DNA of 64,000 bases. Origin: Laburnicola sp. R22_1 (taxonomy: Eukaryota > Ascomycota > Dothideomycetes > Pleosporales > Didymosphaeriaceae). The stretch lies in contig JACONQ010000014.1 in NCBI GenBank assembly GCA_014281115.1, positions 744,001 through 808,000 on the forward strand, written 5' to 3'. Shown piece after piece: positions 63,676 through 64,000 of the stretch (positions are counted from its first letter, which is position 1; each line of letters starts with the position of its first letter). Both the position numbers and the translations under genes were made by a program. The notes under the pieces were generated by a model. That model ran no database searches. It was not told the DNA's origin and saw only the letters and a list, made by a program, of their open reading frames with translations.

Positions 63676-64000
63676 GAGTCTGGGGTGGAGCGGAGGGGCG
63701 ATGGTATTTTCAGTACAAGAATTATAACTGGATTACTGGTTGGAGTTATCTCTAGAATATCCCCTAAGTACCTGATATGGAAAGGAATCCGTAATGGTCT
63801 TGAATCTTTTTAACGAGCAAACGCCTATGAGCTTGCGTGTATAAGAGATTGATATGCAATGAGGGGCATGTAGCTACTCTCATGCGTCAATCAGTCGAAG
63901 AAGAATTTTTACTGCGTCCCGGCCGAAAAGATTGGCCTCGTAAGCCGCAGTAACACTAGTTAAGTTTACCCCAAGTATCCGCAGCGGAATTATTCTTTTC
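63676..64000. other. window edge, 3' of SUR7-family gene
   Basis: Nothing recognised beyond a likely 3' UTR. Confidence 0.4.

Overview
This window is nuclear DNA of a filamentous ascomycete. Genes are compact and carry short GT-AG introns of about 45-150 nt. The gene set is fungal: SPC24, FIS1, a NAD-type saccharopine dehydrogenase, a JEN-type carboxylate permease, a GH71 alpha-1,3-glucanase, SUR7 and MARVEL membrane proteins. Several repeats carry the CpA-to-TpA decay expected of repeat-induced point mutation (RIP). A Dothideomycete (Pleosporales-like) is my best guess, from general resemblance only. All exon boundaries below were worked out by reading splice sites and reading frames by eye.

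Layout. 0.4-19.2 kb is a housekeeping block: a Gly/Met-repeat protein, a 1578-aa GYF-domain protein, SPC24 and FIS1 head to head, a RING-H2 ubiquitin ligase, and a 1524-aa coiled-coil protein. 19.9-26.1 kb is degenerate. It holds a GlcG-like gene with a damaged 3' end, a short-chain dehydrogenase fragment that lost its middle, and two pogo/Fot1-type DNA transposons, one inserted inside the other. 26.6-34 kb returns to ordinary genes: GH71, a conserved single-pass membrane protein, an MFS transporter divergent from a SERINC/TMS1 gene. 34.6-41.3 kb is gene-poor, with a small secreted Cys-rich protein (effector candidate), a wrecked carboxylesterase, a 32-bp minisatellite and a 96-bp mobile sequence with a 13-bp target duplication. 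41.3-47.8 kb holds LYS1 divergent from a SulP/SLC26 transporter, then a GPI-type phospholipase B. 48.2-52.0 kb has a 110-bp hAT-like MITE, an apparently intact pogo-type transposon (623-aa transposase, 50-bp perfect inverted ends) and a MARVEL-like protein. 52.1-57.2 kb is a very AT-rich, ORF-free block of long direct and inverted repeats, bounded by a 13-bp direct repeat and holding nested short elements and a solo LTR. 58.3-63.7 kb has a JEN permease, a secreted HExxH (zincin-like) protein with an in-frame stop after its signal peptide, and a SUR7-family protein.

The most unusual material is repeat biology. A family of short (about 96-121 bp) mobile sequences is present in five copies, three of them with their own 12-13 bp direct flanking repeats. 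Three related pogo elements have inverted ends that each carry two tandem copies of a motif, with a different motif in each element. Also notable is a by-eye pattern in which the coding strand of many long exons starts C-rich and ends G-rich, on both strands.
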